The notes beneath the pieces were generated by a model. That model made no database searches. It worked only from the letters and a program-made list of their open reading frames with translations, and was not told where the DNA came from. This document shows, piece by piece, positions 9,077 through 18,212 of a DNA stretch of 28,266 nt; the stretch's first letter is position 1, and every line of letters starts with the position of its first letter. The stretch spans positions 1 through 28,266 of the forward strand of contig JACPOX010000179.1 of NCBI GenBank assembly GCA_016191305.1, given 5' to 3'. This stretch comes from Legionella longbeachae (GTDB taxonomy: Bacteria > Pseudomonadota > Gammaproteobacteria > Legionellales > Legionellaceae). A program made the translations under genes and the position numbers.

Positions 9077-10267
9077 TTATGCTGACAGTGGTCCTAAGCC
9101 AAGAGCCTGCCAACGATTTTCATGATCAATGCGCAATAATAACGCAATTACGACACAATTGATAACCATACTCGCGCCACCATAACTCATCAATGGCAAA
9201 GTTAATCCTTTTGTCGGTAGTAAACCCGAGTTAACACCCATATTAATTGCAGCTTGTAAACCCAACCAAAATGTCAAACCATATGCTGTGTACGATGCAA
9301 ACATTCGCTCCTGAGCATGGGCATTGTATGCAATAGTCATTCCTCTAATAACAAGAATACTATAAAGAGTCATAACAATTAAAATGCCTACCAAACCTAA
9401 TTCTTCAGCCAAAACAGCAAATAGAAAATCGGTATGAGCTTCTGGTAAATACAGTAATTTCTGAATACTCTCTCCCAAGCCTGAACCAACCCAGCCACCG
9501 CGACCAAACGCAATCAACGACTGAGTCAATTGATAACCGCTATTATATTGATCGGCCCAAGGATCTAGAAATGCAGTTAAACGAGCGACTCGATAAGGAG
9601 ATGAAACTGCCAAACACGCTAGTGCTCCCATAACCACTAACATTAAACCTATATAATAACGTAATTTTACCCCAGCTAAAAACAGCATCGCCATAACAGT
9701 ACCTGAAATCACAACAGTTGCACCAAAGTCGGGCTCAAGTAATAACAATACGGAAACCACAGCCAAGATCATCATAGGCTTAATGAAACCCAATATACTA
9801 TTACTGACTGCATTTTGCTGTCGCACCAGATAACCGGAAAGATAAAAAATCATCGTCAACTTAGCCAGTTCAGATACTTGAATGCCTATAGGACCCAAGG
9901 CAAGCCAGCGTCTGCTACCATTGACCGCTCTGCCAATTCCTGGAACTAATACAAAGAGTAACATCAGCAAGCAAATCATTAGCATTGGCATGCTGATGCG
10001 TTCCCAGACACTGCTATCTGTTCTAATCACCACTAAAGCAATCATTAAGCCAGCAAATAAATAACATGCCTGGCGGATTAAAAAATGAAACGGTTGATGA
10101 AAATATTTGGTAGAAATCATAACTGAACTTGAAGCCACCATCATTAGTCCGATAATCATCAAACCAATAACTACGCTGATTAGCCACTTGTCATAAAGAG
10201 AAATAGGCTTACTAACAGGTTTGCCTCTTTGATTTACATGTCTTGGTCGCATCAATTTACAACCCAC
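9077..10267 (-). CDS. ftsW: Septal peptidoglycan glycosyltransferase FtsW (SEDS family)
   Basis: FtsW polymerises glycan strands from lipid II at the septum together with its class B PBP partner. The 396-aa protein is strongly hydrophobic with about ten membrane segments. SEDS landmarks include GSRRWLALGPIGIQVSE, GYLVRQQ, LLLLEPDFGATVVI, and the large periplasmic loop GRGGWVGSGLGESIQKL. That loop is followed by YLPEAHTDFLFAVLAEELG, which carries the conserved catalytic Asp (residue 280), and the ending LPTKGLTLPLMSYGG is typical. The frame opens at GTG 10267, overlapping the murD stop region by 11 bases; ATG 10252 five codons in is an equally plausible start, and neither has a strong ribosome site. 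The partner gene ftsI is not in this window. Confidence 0.97.
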   Translation of the reverse strand: MGCKLMRPRHVNQRGKPVSKPISLYDKWLISVVIGLMIIGLMMVASSSVMISTKYFHQPFHFLIRQACYLFAGLMIALVVIRTDSSVWERISMPMLMICLLMLLFVLVPGIGRAVNGSRRWLALGPIGIQVSELAKLTMIFYLSGYLVRQQNAVSNSILGFIKPMMILAVVSVLLLLEPDFGATVVISGTVMAMLFLAGVKLRYYIGLMLVVMGALACLAVSSPYRVARLTAFLDPWADQYNSGYQLTQSLIAFGRGGWVGSGLGESIQKLLYLPEAHTDFLFAVLAEELGLVGILIVMTLYSILVIRGMTIAYNAHAQERMFASYTAYGLTFWLGLQAAINMGVNSGLLPTKGLTLPLMSYGGASMVINCVVIALLLRIDHENRWQALGLGPLSA

Positions 10268-11588
10268 TTACAAAAGAAGCAAAAGCATCGCCTCGATGAT
10301 TAAAATCACGAAACATATCAAAGCTAGCACAAGCAGGAGACAATAAAACAACATCCCCGGGTTTTGCCTGCATTTTAGCCACAGTGACGGCATTATCCAA
10401 TGAGGAGGCACGGGTTATCGGAACTACTTCTGCTAAAGCAGCTTCTATTTTATCTGCATCTTCTCCAATTAAAACTATAGAACTTACAAAATCAGCAACG
10501 GACTGAACTAATTCTCTAAAATCAGCCCCTTTTCCTTGTCCACCAGCAATAAGTACAATTTTTCCTTGCATAGAACCTCCTATTCCATTAATAGCGGAGA
10601 TAGTTGCACCAATATTCGTCCCTTTTGAATCATTTATCCAATCAACACCATCAAGAGTTCGCACCCATTGACAACGATGAGCTAAACCCGTAAAGGTAGT
10701 TAACACATCAATAATATTTTGATGTGGAATACCTGCCGCATCAGCTAAAGCACTTGCGGCAAGCGCATTCAACCAATTATGTACTCCCTTGATTAATACA
10801 GATTCTGCAGGTAAAAAGCAAGTAGTACCTTTTGCCAAAAATATTTGGCCCTCTTGAACAATCAAACCCCAATCGTTTTTTTCAGGAATATCTTTACCAA
10901 AAGAAGTACGCTCAACATCTATTTGGGGAACAGTATAGGGATCATCTCGATTAAATAATGCGACTTTTGCTCGATCATACACGCGATGCTTGGCTTGAAC
11001 ATATGCGTCTAGAGTATGATGTCTATCTAAATGATCAGGAGTCACATTCAGAATAGTCGCAACAACTGGAGCTAAAGAATAAGTCAAGTCCAATTGAAAA
11101 CTCGACAACTCCAAAACCCATAAATCATATTGATGTTCATCATCGAGTATATCAAGAACAGGTGTTCCTATATTCCCAGCCACAGCAACTTTATAACCTG
11201 CTGATTTAGCCATTTCACCTACTAAAGTTGTGACTGTTGATTTCCCATTAGTTCCAGTAATTGCAATGACCGGGGCATGGATTTCACGTGCCAGACATTC
11301 TATGTCACCATAAACTGCAATTCCTTTTTGCCTGGCTTGCTTTAAAAGAGGAATATCCAAAGACAAGCCTGGACTTGTAATAATATCAGTCAACTTGTTA
11401 AGTATTTCATCAGGAATATGTTGCGTATAAACAGGCACATTCGGAAATTCTTTGACAAACTCCCTAATACCTAATGCTTGTTCACGAGTATCAAAAGCTA
11501 GGAATGATTTATTGGTTCTATCTAGATATCGTGCTACCGATAAACCGGTTTTACCCAAACCTGCAACTAAATACAAAGGAGGATTCAT
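10257..11588 (-). CDS. murD: UDP-N-acetylmuramoyl-L-alanine--D-glutamate ligase
   Basis: MurD adds D-glutamate to UDP-MurNAc-L-Ala. The protein is 443 aa (437 in E. coli). It begins with a Rossmann-type VAGLGKTGLSVARYL. The Mur-ligase P-loop TGTNGKSTVTTLVGEM (from residue 111) comes next, followed by VLELSSFQLD, ATILNVTPDHLDRH, HNWLNALAASALADAAG and WINDSKGTNIGATISAI, which contains the conserved ATP/Mg contact. The C-terminal domain ends with the family motif VLLSPACASFDMFRDFNHRGD. The ATG at 11588 follows the mraY stop by 12 bases with GGAAGG upstream. It overlaps ftsW by 11 bases. The mraY-murD-ftsW order is the standard dcw order. Confidence 0.98.
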   Translation of the reverse strand: MNPPLYLVAGLGKTGLSVARYLDRTNKSFLAFDTREQALGIREFVKEFPNVPVYTQHIPDEILNKLTDIITSPGLSLDIPLLKQARQKGIAVYGDIECLAREIHAPVIAITGTNGKSTVTTLVGEMAKSAGYKVAVAGNIGTPVLDILDDEHQYDLWVLELSSFQLDLTYSLAPVVATILNVTPDHLDRHHTLDAYVQAKHRVYDRAKVALFNRDDPYTVPQIDVERTSFGKDIPEKNDWGLIVQEGQIFLAKGTTCFLPAESVLIKGVHNWLNALAASALADAAGIPHQNIIDVLTTFTGLAHRCQWVRTLDGVDWINDSKGTNIGATISAINGIGGSMQGKIVLIAGGQGKGADFRELVQSVADFVSSIVLIGEDADKIEAALAEVVPITRASSLDNAVTVAKMQAKPGDVVLLSPACASFDMFRDFNHRGDAFASFVSGL

Positions 11589-11600
11589 GAATGCACCTTC

Positions 11601-12686
11601 CTATCGAAGTTTTAAAGTGGCTAATCCGCATAACACAAATACAACTGTAATAATCCAGAATCTAACAATTATTTTAGGCTCTGACCATCCTTTTAATTCA
11701 AAATGATGGTGCAAGGGAGCCATACGAAATAAACGTTTTCCATGAGTGTATTTAAAATAACTTACCTGCAAAATGACTGAAATTGTCTCAATAACAAACA
11801 AACCACCCATCACTAGTAAAACCAGCTCTTCTCTTATCACCACAGCAACAATCCCAAGCGCTGCGCCCAAAGCTAAAGATCCTACATCACCCATAAATAC
11901 TTGTGCTGGATAGCTATTATACCAAAGAAATCCCAGTCCTGCGCCAACAATTGAAGAGCAAAAAATCGTTAATTCGCCTGTATTAGGCACAAAAGGAATG
12001 GCTAAATAATGTGCATGGACTGCATTACTCGAAGCATAAGCAAAAATTCCTAAGGCGCCAGCAACCATGACTATGGGCATAATTGCCAAACCATCAAGCC
12101 CATCAGTTAAATTTACTGCATTTGAACTTCCTACAATCACAAAATAACCTAGAATTGGAAAGAAAATACCTAAACCAAGCGTCAAGGATTTAAAAAAAGG
12201 TAAAGTCAATTGAGTATGTACAGGTAAAGTAGCGTTCATAAATAAATAAATTACAGCGATCAAAGCAATTGCTGATTGCCAAAAGTATTTCCATCTCGCA
12301 GGTAACCCTTTACTATTTTTTAATACCAATTTGCGATAATCGTCTACCCAGCCTACAACACCATAACCCAGGGTAACTAAGAGGACAAGCCACAAAGCCG
12401 GCTGTTGTAAATCGCCCCATAGCAAACAACTGACAGTAATTGCTAACAAAATCAAAATACCGCCCATGGTCGGTGTGCCTGCTTTTGATAAATGTGATTG
12501 AGGTCCATCATCTCGCACCATCTGGCCTATTTGCAAACCACGCAACCAGCGAATCATAACAGGACCACATAACAGTCCTACTATAAGTGCGGTTAAAGCA
12601 GCTAAAATGGATCTAAAAGTTAGGTATTGAAAAACTCGTAACGCATGATATTGTCCTTGAAATAACTGCGTTAGCCAGTAGAGCAT
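11601..12686 (-). CDS. mraY: Phospho-N-acetylmuramoyl-pentapeptide transferase (lipid I synthase)
   Basis: MraY is an integral membrane enzyme that moves phospho-MurNAc-pentapeptide onto undecaprenyl phosphate to make lipid I. The protein is 361 aa (360 in E. coli) with about ten membrane segments. Family motifs are [14 protein letters not shown], the aspartate pair in GWVDDYRKL, the catalytic-loop region [31 protein letters not shown], and the C-terminal [14 protein letters not shown] histidine loop. The ATG at 12686 has AGAGGAAC upstream. The preceding 168 bases before the murF end contain no gene. They hold an 8-bp direct repeat and AT-rich sequence, so mraY may have its own promoter there. 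Confidence 0.98.
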   Translation of the reverse strand: MLYWLTQLFQGQYHALRVFQYLTFRSILAALTALIVGLLCGPVMIRWLRGLQIGQMVRDDGPQSHLSKAGTPTMGGILILLAITVSCLLWGDLQQPALWLVLLVTLGYGVVGWVDDYRKLVLKNSKGLPARWKYFWQSAIALIAVIYLFMNATLPVHTQLTLPFFKSLTLGLGIFFPILGYFVIVGSSNAVNLTDGLDGLAIMPIVMVAGALGIFAYASSNAVHAHYLAIPFVPNTGELTIFCSSIVGAGLGFLWYNSYPAQVFMGDVGSLALGAALGIVAVVIREELVLLVMGGLFVIETISVILQVSYFKYTHGKRLFRMAPLHHHFELKGWSEPKIIVRFWIITVVFVLCGLATLKLR

Positions 12687-12743
12687 GATTGTTCCTCTTG
12701 TTAATTAGCGCCCAACAGGTCAATGGGCCAAAAATCGGCCAAG

Positions 12744-12766
12744 CATACCATAAATGTACATACCAT
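12744..12766 (-). repeat. Direct repeat CATACCAT x2 upstream of mraY
   Basis: Two identical 8-bp copies (12744-12751 and 12759-12766) lie 15 bases apart start to start, 58-80 bases before the mraY ATG. Such spacing could be a regulator site on one DNA face after one and a half turns, or chance in a simple AT-rich stretch. Read on the minus strand the downstream copy includes TATGCT, a possible -10 box. The rest of 12687-12854 shows only a weak 5-bp hairpin after murF (12834-12851) and A/T runs. Confidence 0.25.
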
Positions 12767-12854
12767 TCAGCACACTATAAAAAAAATTCTCTATTTTTTA
12801 CTCAAGCCAACTTTTTCACCAAACTTCAAAATTTCCTGTCTAAATTCAGGAGTT

Positions 12855-13786
12855 TTACAGGAGCTCACTCACAATTTTTTCCATAGCACTGGAGCGTGAG
12901 CCTTTAACCAAAACCACGGTATCAGGAGACAACTTCTCAACCAAATTCTGTACTAACTGCTCCTGATTGGCAAAATGTTTGCCTCCGTCGCCGAATGCCT
13001 CAGCAGCTAATTTGCTTTTAACACCACAACTAAGCAACATATCAACTCCCAATCGACGTGCGGCAAATCCGACCTCCTGATGGTGTTGGGTAGCCCAAGT
13101 GCCTAACTCCCCCATATCCCCAAAAACAAAGATCTTTTTCCGTCATCATTTACCACTGCAACTCCTGCAGTTGATAAACCTTGATGTATTTCTCCTTTGG
13201 CACGAGCCACACCATCTATGGAGCCAAAACCTTCCACATGTGCAGGGGCGATATTATTAATCAATGTGACATCAGGATGAACGATTGCAACGGTATGGGC
13301 AATTTCTCCCGGATGATTTGCGCCCAGTTCAAAAACTGCATAACGATGTTGATTGTTCAATTGTAAAACACTTAAGGGAGCCCCAATATGATTATTGAAG
13401 TTACCTTTAGTAGCATGCGAAGGAAATGGTAAAATGGTTGCAATCATTTCTTTTGTAGTAGTTTTCCCGTTTGATCCCGTCAACGCAATGATAGGACAAT
13501 TTATATCATGTCGGTGTGCAGCTGCTATTTTTGCCAAAGCTTGCACTGGATCCGAGACGACAAACTGAGGCATACATACCCCTGAGACTGCATGACTAAC
13601 CACGGCAGCAACAGCTCCTCGTTCTTCTGCTTCCTTTATAAAATCATGCCCATCAAAACGCTCACCACAAATGGCAATAAATAAACTTCCTGATTTGAGT
13701 TCACGACTATCAGTACAAATGCCAGTAAGTTCAGTATTGATCTGGACTGGCTGGGAAAGTAGTGCGGCAACAGTATTTAGATTCAT
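12855..13786 (-). pseudogene. murF: UDP-MurNAc-tripeptide--D-Ala-D-Ala ligase, internally deleted and frameshifted
   Basis: MurF adds D-Ala-D-Ala to complete the pentapeptide precursor. The N-terminal part is normal: CTDSRELKSGSLFIAICG, the P-loop ALTGSNGKTTTKEMI (about residues 101-115), FELGANHPGEIAHTV, NNIAPAHVEGFGSIDGVARA and AKGEIHQGLSTAGVAVVNDDG. Immediately after VVNDDG the protein should continue for roughly 145 residues. That missing part is the end of the central domain and the start of the C-terminal domain, including the family's DDSYNAN-type segment. Instead the DNA jumps at about 13134-13142 to sequence encoding KIFVFGDMGELG in another frame. From there the normal C-terminus (AARRLGVDMLL, VLVKGSRSSAMEKIVSELL) runs to TAA at 12855. 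Neither frame alone gives a working enzyme. The ATG overlaps the zipA stop (ATGA), so coupling is intact. Either the gene is dead with another murF elsewhere, or the assembly lost about 440 bases. Confidence 0.92.
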
Positions 13787-14583
13787 AAAATAACCTGAGG
13801 CTGGTTAAGTTGTAATAAACTATGATAACGAGCAATACGCTCTTCGGTCAAAGGCTTACGCTGATCATCTAGCAAATGTGCGTCTAAACCTTCTCTTAAT
13901 TGTTTTGCAGTCTCCAACATCACCGCAAATCGTTCTGTATCAATACCGGGGTTTTTTGATAAGTGCATATACAAGCAGAGGCCACGCACACTAAATGCGC
14001 CAATATTTTGCAAATCAAAAATTCCTGTAGCAGTGGCTGCTGCCAAGCTGCATAAAACTGGCCCCTGACCGTTAGAAAATTGATGGCGATGAAATAAATG
14101 TCCCTCTCCAAAACGCAAACCCGCTGCTAAAACTGTTTGTAACAATTCATACCCAGCAAATTGTCTGTTTTCTTTTGCAAGCAAAAACAACATCAAAGTG
14201 GCAGGTGTATCCGTTTTTGGCAAGGATTCAACTTCTATCCTTGGCGCCAATTTTGGTTCTATTTTTAATTCAATTTCATTTTCATCATACTCAGGCATAA
14301 GGCGCGGTTGCGAAGATTTTACAGTAGGCTTTTCAAATACTTGCAAATCTTCTTCATCGTCTATTTTAATATCCTGTTCAGAAACAACATTGATTTTACG
14401 TACCGCAATAATATCGTCATTATAACTTTGCATACTATGCGAATTTTTTTCTGTCACTCCCATAGTGGGTTGATGACGTTCCGGATTTAAGCTCTGTCTT
14501 CGAGCTTTCATTAAGCGCCCAATTGCTACAATAACTACAATTAACAACAGGACATTAAGAATTAAGCTCCAATTTGCCTGCAT
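13783..14583 (-). CDS. zipA: Cell division protein ZipA
   Basis: ZipA anchors and stabilises FtsZ polymers at the inner membrane. The 266-aa protein has the expected plan: an N-terminal membrane anchor (residues about 5-22, WSLILNVLLLIVVIVAIGRL) with almost no periplasmic part, a charged linker (residues about 25-120, rich in Asp, Glu and Lys), and a C-terminal FtsZ-binding domain from about residue 125. That domain contains MLFLLAKENRQFAGYELLQT, GEGHLFHRH, NIGAFSVRGLCLYMHLS and RFAVMLETAKQL. It lies four bases after smc and overlaps murF by four bases (ATGA). smc-zipA is a known gammaproteobacterial pair, usually followed by ligA; here the dcw genes follow instead. Confidence 0.93.
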   Translation of the reverse strand: MQANWSLILNVLLLIVVIVAIGRLMKARRQSLNPERHQPTMGVTEKNSHSMQSYNDDIIAVRKINVVSEQDIKIDDEEDLQVFEKPTVKSSQPRLMPEYDENEIELKIEPKLAPRIEVESLPKTDTPATLMLFLLAKENRQFAGYELLQTVLAAGLRFGEGHLFHRHQFSNGQGPVLCSLAAATATGIFDLQNIGAFSVRGLCLYMHLSKNPGIDTERFAVMLETAKQLREGLDAHLLDDQRKPLTEERIARYHSLLQLNQPQVIL

Positions 14584-14587
14584 TATT

Positions 14588-17500
14588 TTACTCCATAGCC
14601 AAAGCTTGTGTTACATCAACCGCAACCAAGCGAGATACCCCAGGTTCACGCATGGTTACCCCAATCAAATGATCTGCTAATTCCATTGTAACCTTATTAT
14701 GTGTAATAAAAAGAAATTGCACAAATTGTGACATTTCTTTTACTAAAGCGCAAAAACGTCCTACATTTACATCGTCTAAAGGTGCATCTACTTCATCTAG
14801 CATACAAAATGGTGAAGGATTTAACTGAAAAATAGCAAACACTAATGCTACAGCAGTCATTGCCTTCTCTCCCCCAGATAACAAATGAATAGTACTGTTT
14901 CGTTTTCCAGGAGGTTGTGCCATTACTACAATACCAGCTTCTAACAGATTATCACAAGTCAATTCGAGTTGCGCCCTTCCACCACCAAACAAACGAGGGA
15001 AAAGTGCTTTAAACGAAGTATTCACTTCAGTAAACGTATTTTCCAAACGCAATCTGGTTTCTTTATCCATCTTTTCGATGGCCGTTTCCAGAGTTGTCAA
15101 AGCTTGACATAGATCCTCATGTTGCTCATCCAAATACAATTTACGCTGCTGTTCCGTAGAAAACTCTTCAATAGCTGCGAGGTTGATAGCTCCCAGTCGC
15201 TTGATTTTTTCAGAAAGAATAATTAATTCATCTTCCCGGATATTTTGTGTTATACCACTAGGTATTTGCTCCAGTAAAACCTGTGCCTGTAATCCCAACT
15301 CATCTAATGACTCCTGCACGGAACTAGCGCGCACCACTAAAGCTTGCTCTTCCATGCGAATCTGGCCAATTACTTCTTGTATTCGTTTCACTTCAACATC
15401 ACAGTTTAGAATATTTTTCTCACACTCTTCAAGTTCCATTCTCAGTTGTGACAATTGTTCTCGACTCAGAGTTAATTTCATTTCTACTTCATTATGTTTT
15501 TGCAACTGTTGAGCCAATTGCTCTTTAAGTTCTGACCCTGGATTTTCTGTTTCTAAGCAACGAAGTGCTAGCTGATCCAAGCGATCTTGCAGAATATTGA
15601 GACGACTCTGTTCTCTCTGAATACGTTCATCGAGTTGGTGTATTTTGTTTTTTTCCCTATCATATTCCAGTTCCGCTTGATGCAATCGCACCCGCGTTTC
15701 TTCTACCTGTTTCTTGTTCTGTGCCAAAATTTCCAGCCATTCATGCTTTTGGTGTAGGCATTGTGCTTGGCATTGCTCATGATCCTGACATTGTTCGCTT
15801 AAAAGCTGCAATTGATCTTGTATAGTACATTGCTCTGCTATGGTTTCTTCCAAACTTATTTGTAATTCTTCACATTCAAAAGATAAAATAGTGGCTTGTT
15901 TTTCGGCATGGACAATTGCTTGTTCATTGGTACTCAAGGCTACACTATTGCTTCCTACTGCTTCATTACTTGTATTGACATTCAGTTGCTGTAATTCATT
16001 TTCCTTTAAGTTTTTTTGTAATAGTTGATGGATATGATCCCGTTCCTTTCTTAAAACTTCTATTTTTTGTTGCAACTCTTGCACAACCAAAGACAAATCA
16101 GCAATTTTCTGTTGTCGAGCAAGTAAACCAAGGTCCTCCTGTTCCATTGAGTTAGCAAATTTTACCCAGCCTTGGCCTAACCAAAAGCCATCGGGAGTAA
16201 CAATGGATTCATGCTCTTCCAATTCTGACAACCAACTCAAGGCTTCATCAAAATGTTCCGCAGCATAAATACTTTCTAAAGGAAATATATTCGCAGGAAT
16301 GTCTCCCTGAATCTTATCAATAAGAAGAGGATGTAATTTAGATTTGCCTATTAACTTTCTCATAGTAACAACCGTTTCACCTTGTCGTTCACAAAGTTCT
16401 CGTTGTGACCATAATTCGTCGAAAGTTTCCAGAACATAAGCGTGCAATGTGTTATTTAATACGCGCTCACAAGCCGATTGCCATTTAGGCTCAACCTGTA
16501 ATACATCCATCAACCTTGGTTTTTCAGACCATTCTTCGATCCCTTTTTTGTTATTTTGCATGCTTTGTCTTGCAGCCCGCTGTGCTGCCATCAATGCAGC
16601 ATACTCACTGTTTGTATGATGAAAATCATCTTGCAATACATGTAACTGATGTTCTATTTCTTGTAATTTGCTTCTTAGTTGCTCAGTATTATCCAAACTT
16701 TGTTTTAATTGAAATGCATCAAATTCTTGATCTGCTATTAACTTAATCCTTTGCTCTTCCAAATTTTTTTTAATCTGCTGTAAATCAATTAAAGAAATAG
16801 TTTCTTGTTCTGACAGAAGTTTTTCTAACCTTAACAGTGTTTGCTGATGTTTCTCTTGCAAATGTTGTGAATTGAGCTGTGCAATTTGAAACTCTCTTTT
16901 CAAATTATTGCTTTGGGTCTGTACCTCTTGCCAACGGAGCTCCCATTGTGTCTGCTCTTTTTGCTTATCTTGCCAATTCACTTCCTGGACTTGAAATATA
17001 GCTTTTAATTGTTCTAACTGCTCTTGTAAATTTTGAGCGTTTTGCTGACAGTTGAATAATTCTTCTTTATCGTGCTTAAGCTGTTTTTCAGCAACTTGCC
17101 AATCTTCTTGCATTTGCTGCCGGTCCTGTTCCAAACGCTTTTTTTCACGTGCTTGTTGTTGTATTGTTTCTTCCAAACGTGCAATTTCGGTACCTAACAG
17201 GTAAAAATTTGCTTGAATTTTTTGGGTGTGATCATCCACATCATGCAAAGTTTCGTTAAGAATAACTCGTTCTTTATTCCCTTTAGCTAAAGCACTTTGT
17301 TGTTGTTCATAACTCAGCGCTAACTCTTGTAACTGATGTTGTTTTATCTCTTGTTGAACAATAAAATCCTGCCACTTTAGCGCCAGGATTTCCGCACGAC
17401 ATAACTGTTCTTCATCTTTGAGAATAAGGTAACGTTCTGCTGATTTTGCCTGACGCTCTAAACGTTGCAATTGTTTTTCCAACTCATCCCTGATGTCTGC

Positions 17501-18082
17501 AACACGGGTCAAATTATCACGCGTGTGAGCAATACGCTGTAAAGTCTCACGTCGGCGTTCTTTATATTTGGACACTCCTGCAGCTTCCTCAAGAAAAACT
17601 CTTAGATCATCGGGTTTGGCTTCAATCAGTTGTGAAATAGTCCCCTGCCCAATAATTGAGTACCCTCGAGTTCCTGCCCCAGTACCAAGAAAAATATCAG
17701 TAATGTCTTTGCGTCGACATCGGCTGCCATTAAGATAATAAGAGGAATCGCCATCGCGGGTAACCACTCGCTTTACTGCAATTTCTCCATAACTGGCAAA
17801 AGAACCCGTTAAACGTCCAAGACTATTATCAAAAATTAGTTCCACTGAGGCCTGACCAACCGATTTACGATTAGAAGATCCATTAAAAATAACATCGGTC
17901 ATGGATTCACCACGCAAATTTTTTGCAGAACTTTCTCCCATAACCCAACGTACCGCATCAATAATGTTGGATTTTCCACAGCCATTGGGCCCAACAACCG
18001 CAACCAATTGACTGGCAAAATGAACTATGGTGGGCTCAACAAAAGACTTAAAACCAGATAATTTTAATTGCTTCAAATGCAT
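14588..18082 (-). CDS. smc: Chromosome segregation protein SMC
   Basis: SMC is the long coiled-coil ATPase that organises and segregates the chromosome. From ATG 18082 it is 1164 aa, typical of the family. Order: Walker A GPNGCGKSN (residues 31-39) in an N-terminal head beginning MHLKQLKLSGFKSFVEP, a Gln/Glu-rich coiled coil, and a hinge region near the middle (around PRLMDVLQVEPKWQSACE to DGFWLGQGWVKF). A second coiled coil follows, then the C-terminal head with the ABC signature LLSGGEKAMTAVALVFAIF and Walker B FCMLDEVDAPLDD. The frame extends upstream to 18139. I place the start at 18082 because MHLK is the family N-terminus and a TATAAT box (18114-18119) lies inside the extension. The ribosome site is weak. 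It heads the zipA/dcw transcript. Confidence 0.98.
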   Translation of the reverse strand: MHLKQLKLSGFKSFVEPTIVHFASQLVAVVGPNGCGKSNIIDAVRWVMGESSAKNLRGESMTDVIFNGSSNRKSVGQASVELIFDNSLGRLTGSFASYGEIAVKRVVTRDGDSSYYLNGSRCRRKDITDIFLGTGAGTRGYSIIGQGTISQLIEAKPDDLRVFLEEAAGVSKYKERRRETLQRIAHTRDNLTRVADIRDELEKQLQRLERQAKSAERYLILKDEEQLCRAEILALKWQDFIVQQEIKQHQLQELALSYEQQQSALAKGNKERVILNETLHDVDDHTQKIQANFYLLGTEIARLEETIQQQAREKKRLEQDRQQMQEDWQVAEKQLKHDKEELFNCQQNAQNLQEQLEQLKAIFQVQEVNWQDKQKEQTQWELRWQEVQTQSNNLKREFQIAQLNSQHLQEKHQQTLLRLEKLLSEQETISLIDLQQIKKNLEEQRIKLIADQEFDAFQLKQSLDNTEQLRSKLQEIEHQLHVLQDDFHHTNSEYAALMAAQRAARQSMQNNKKGIEEWSEKPRLMDVLQVEPKWQSACERVLNNTLHAYVLETFDELWSQRELCERQGETVVTMRKLIGKSKLHPLLIDKIQGDIPANIFPLESIYAAEHFDEALSWLSELEEHESIVTPDGFWLGQGWVKFANSMEQEDLGLLARQQKIADLSLVVQELQQKIEVLRKERDHIHQLLQKNLKENELQQLNVNTSNEAVGSNSVALSTNEQAIVHAEKQATILSFECEELQISLEETIAEQCTIQDQLQLLSEQCQDHEQCQAQCLHQKHEWLEILAQNKKQVEETRVRLHQAELEYDREKNKIHQLDERIQREQSRLNILQDRLDQLALRCLETENPGSELKEQLAQQLQKHNEVEMKLTLSREQLSQLRMELEECEKNILNCDVEVKRIQEVIGQIRMEEQALVVRASSVQESLDELGLQAQVLLEQIPSGITQNIREDELIILSEKIKRLGAINLAAIEEFSTEQQRKLYLDEQHEDLCQALTTLETAIEKMDKETRLRLENTFTEVNTSFKALFPRLFGGGRAQLELTCDNLLEAGIVVMAQPPGKRNSTIHLLSGGEKAMTAVALVFAIFQLNPSPFCMLDEVDAPLDDVNVGRFCALVKEMSQFVQFLFITHNKVTMELADHLIGVTMREPGVSRLVAVDVTQALAME

Positions 18083-18113
18083 AAGAGTGGCAATTTCCAC
18101 AGAGTAAAAAAGT

Positions 18114-18141
18114 ATTATACTGGCTATCCATATAAGCACAA
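18114..18141 (-). promoter_or_regulatory. Likely sigma-70 promoter of smc
   Basis: On the minus strand a perfect TATAAT (18114-18119) is preceded after 16 bases by TTGTGC (18136-18141), a partial -35 box. It would start transcription about 25 bases before the smc ATG at 18082. It is the only good promoter seen upstream of the long smc-zipA-dcw run. Confidence 0.5.
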
Positions 18142-18154
18142 TAAAGAAAGGAGT

Positions 18155-18182
18155 TTGACAAAAACATGGCGCACGATATAAT
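18155..18182 (+). promoter_or_regulatory. Consensus sigma-70 promoter of the HAD phosphatase gene
   Basis: TTGACA (18155-18160) and TATAAT (18177-18182) are both perfect consensus hexamers, separated by 16 bases. The start codon of the downstream gene is 31 bases after the -10 box, giving a leader of about 25 nt with only a weak GGG ribosome site. It is divergent from, and less than 20 bases from, the smc promoter. Confidence 0.75.
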
Positions 18183-18212
18183 TGTGCCTATTTAGTATAA
18201 ACTGGGCATTTT

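Noticed and set aside
18083..18139. Longer smc start at 18139
   Set aside because: The extra residues are not part of SMC proteins, and the extension covers a TATAAT promoter box.
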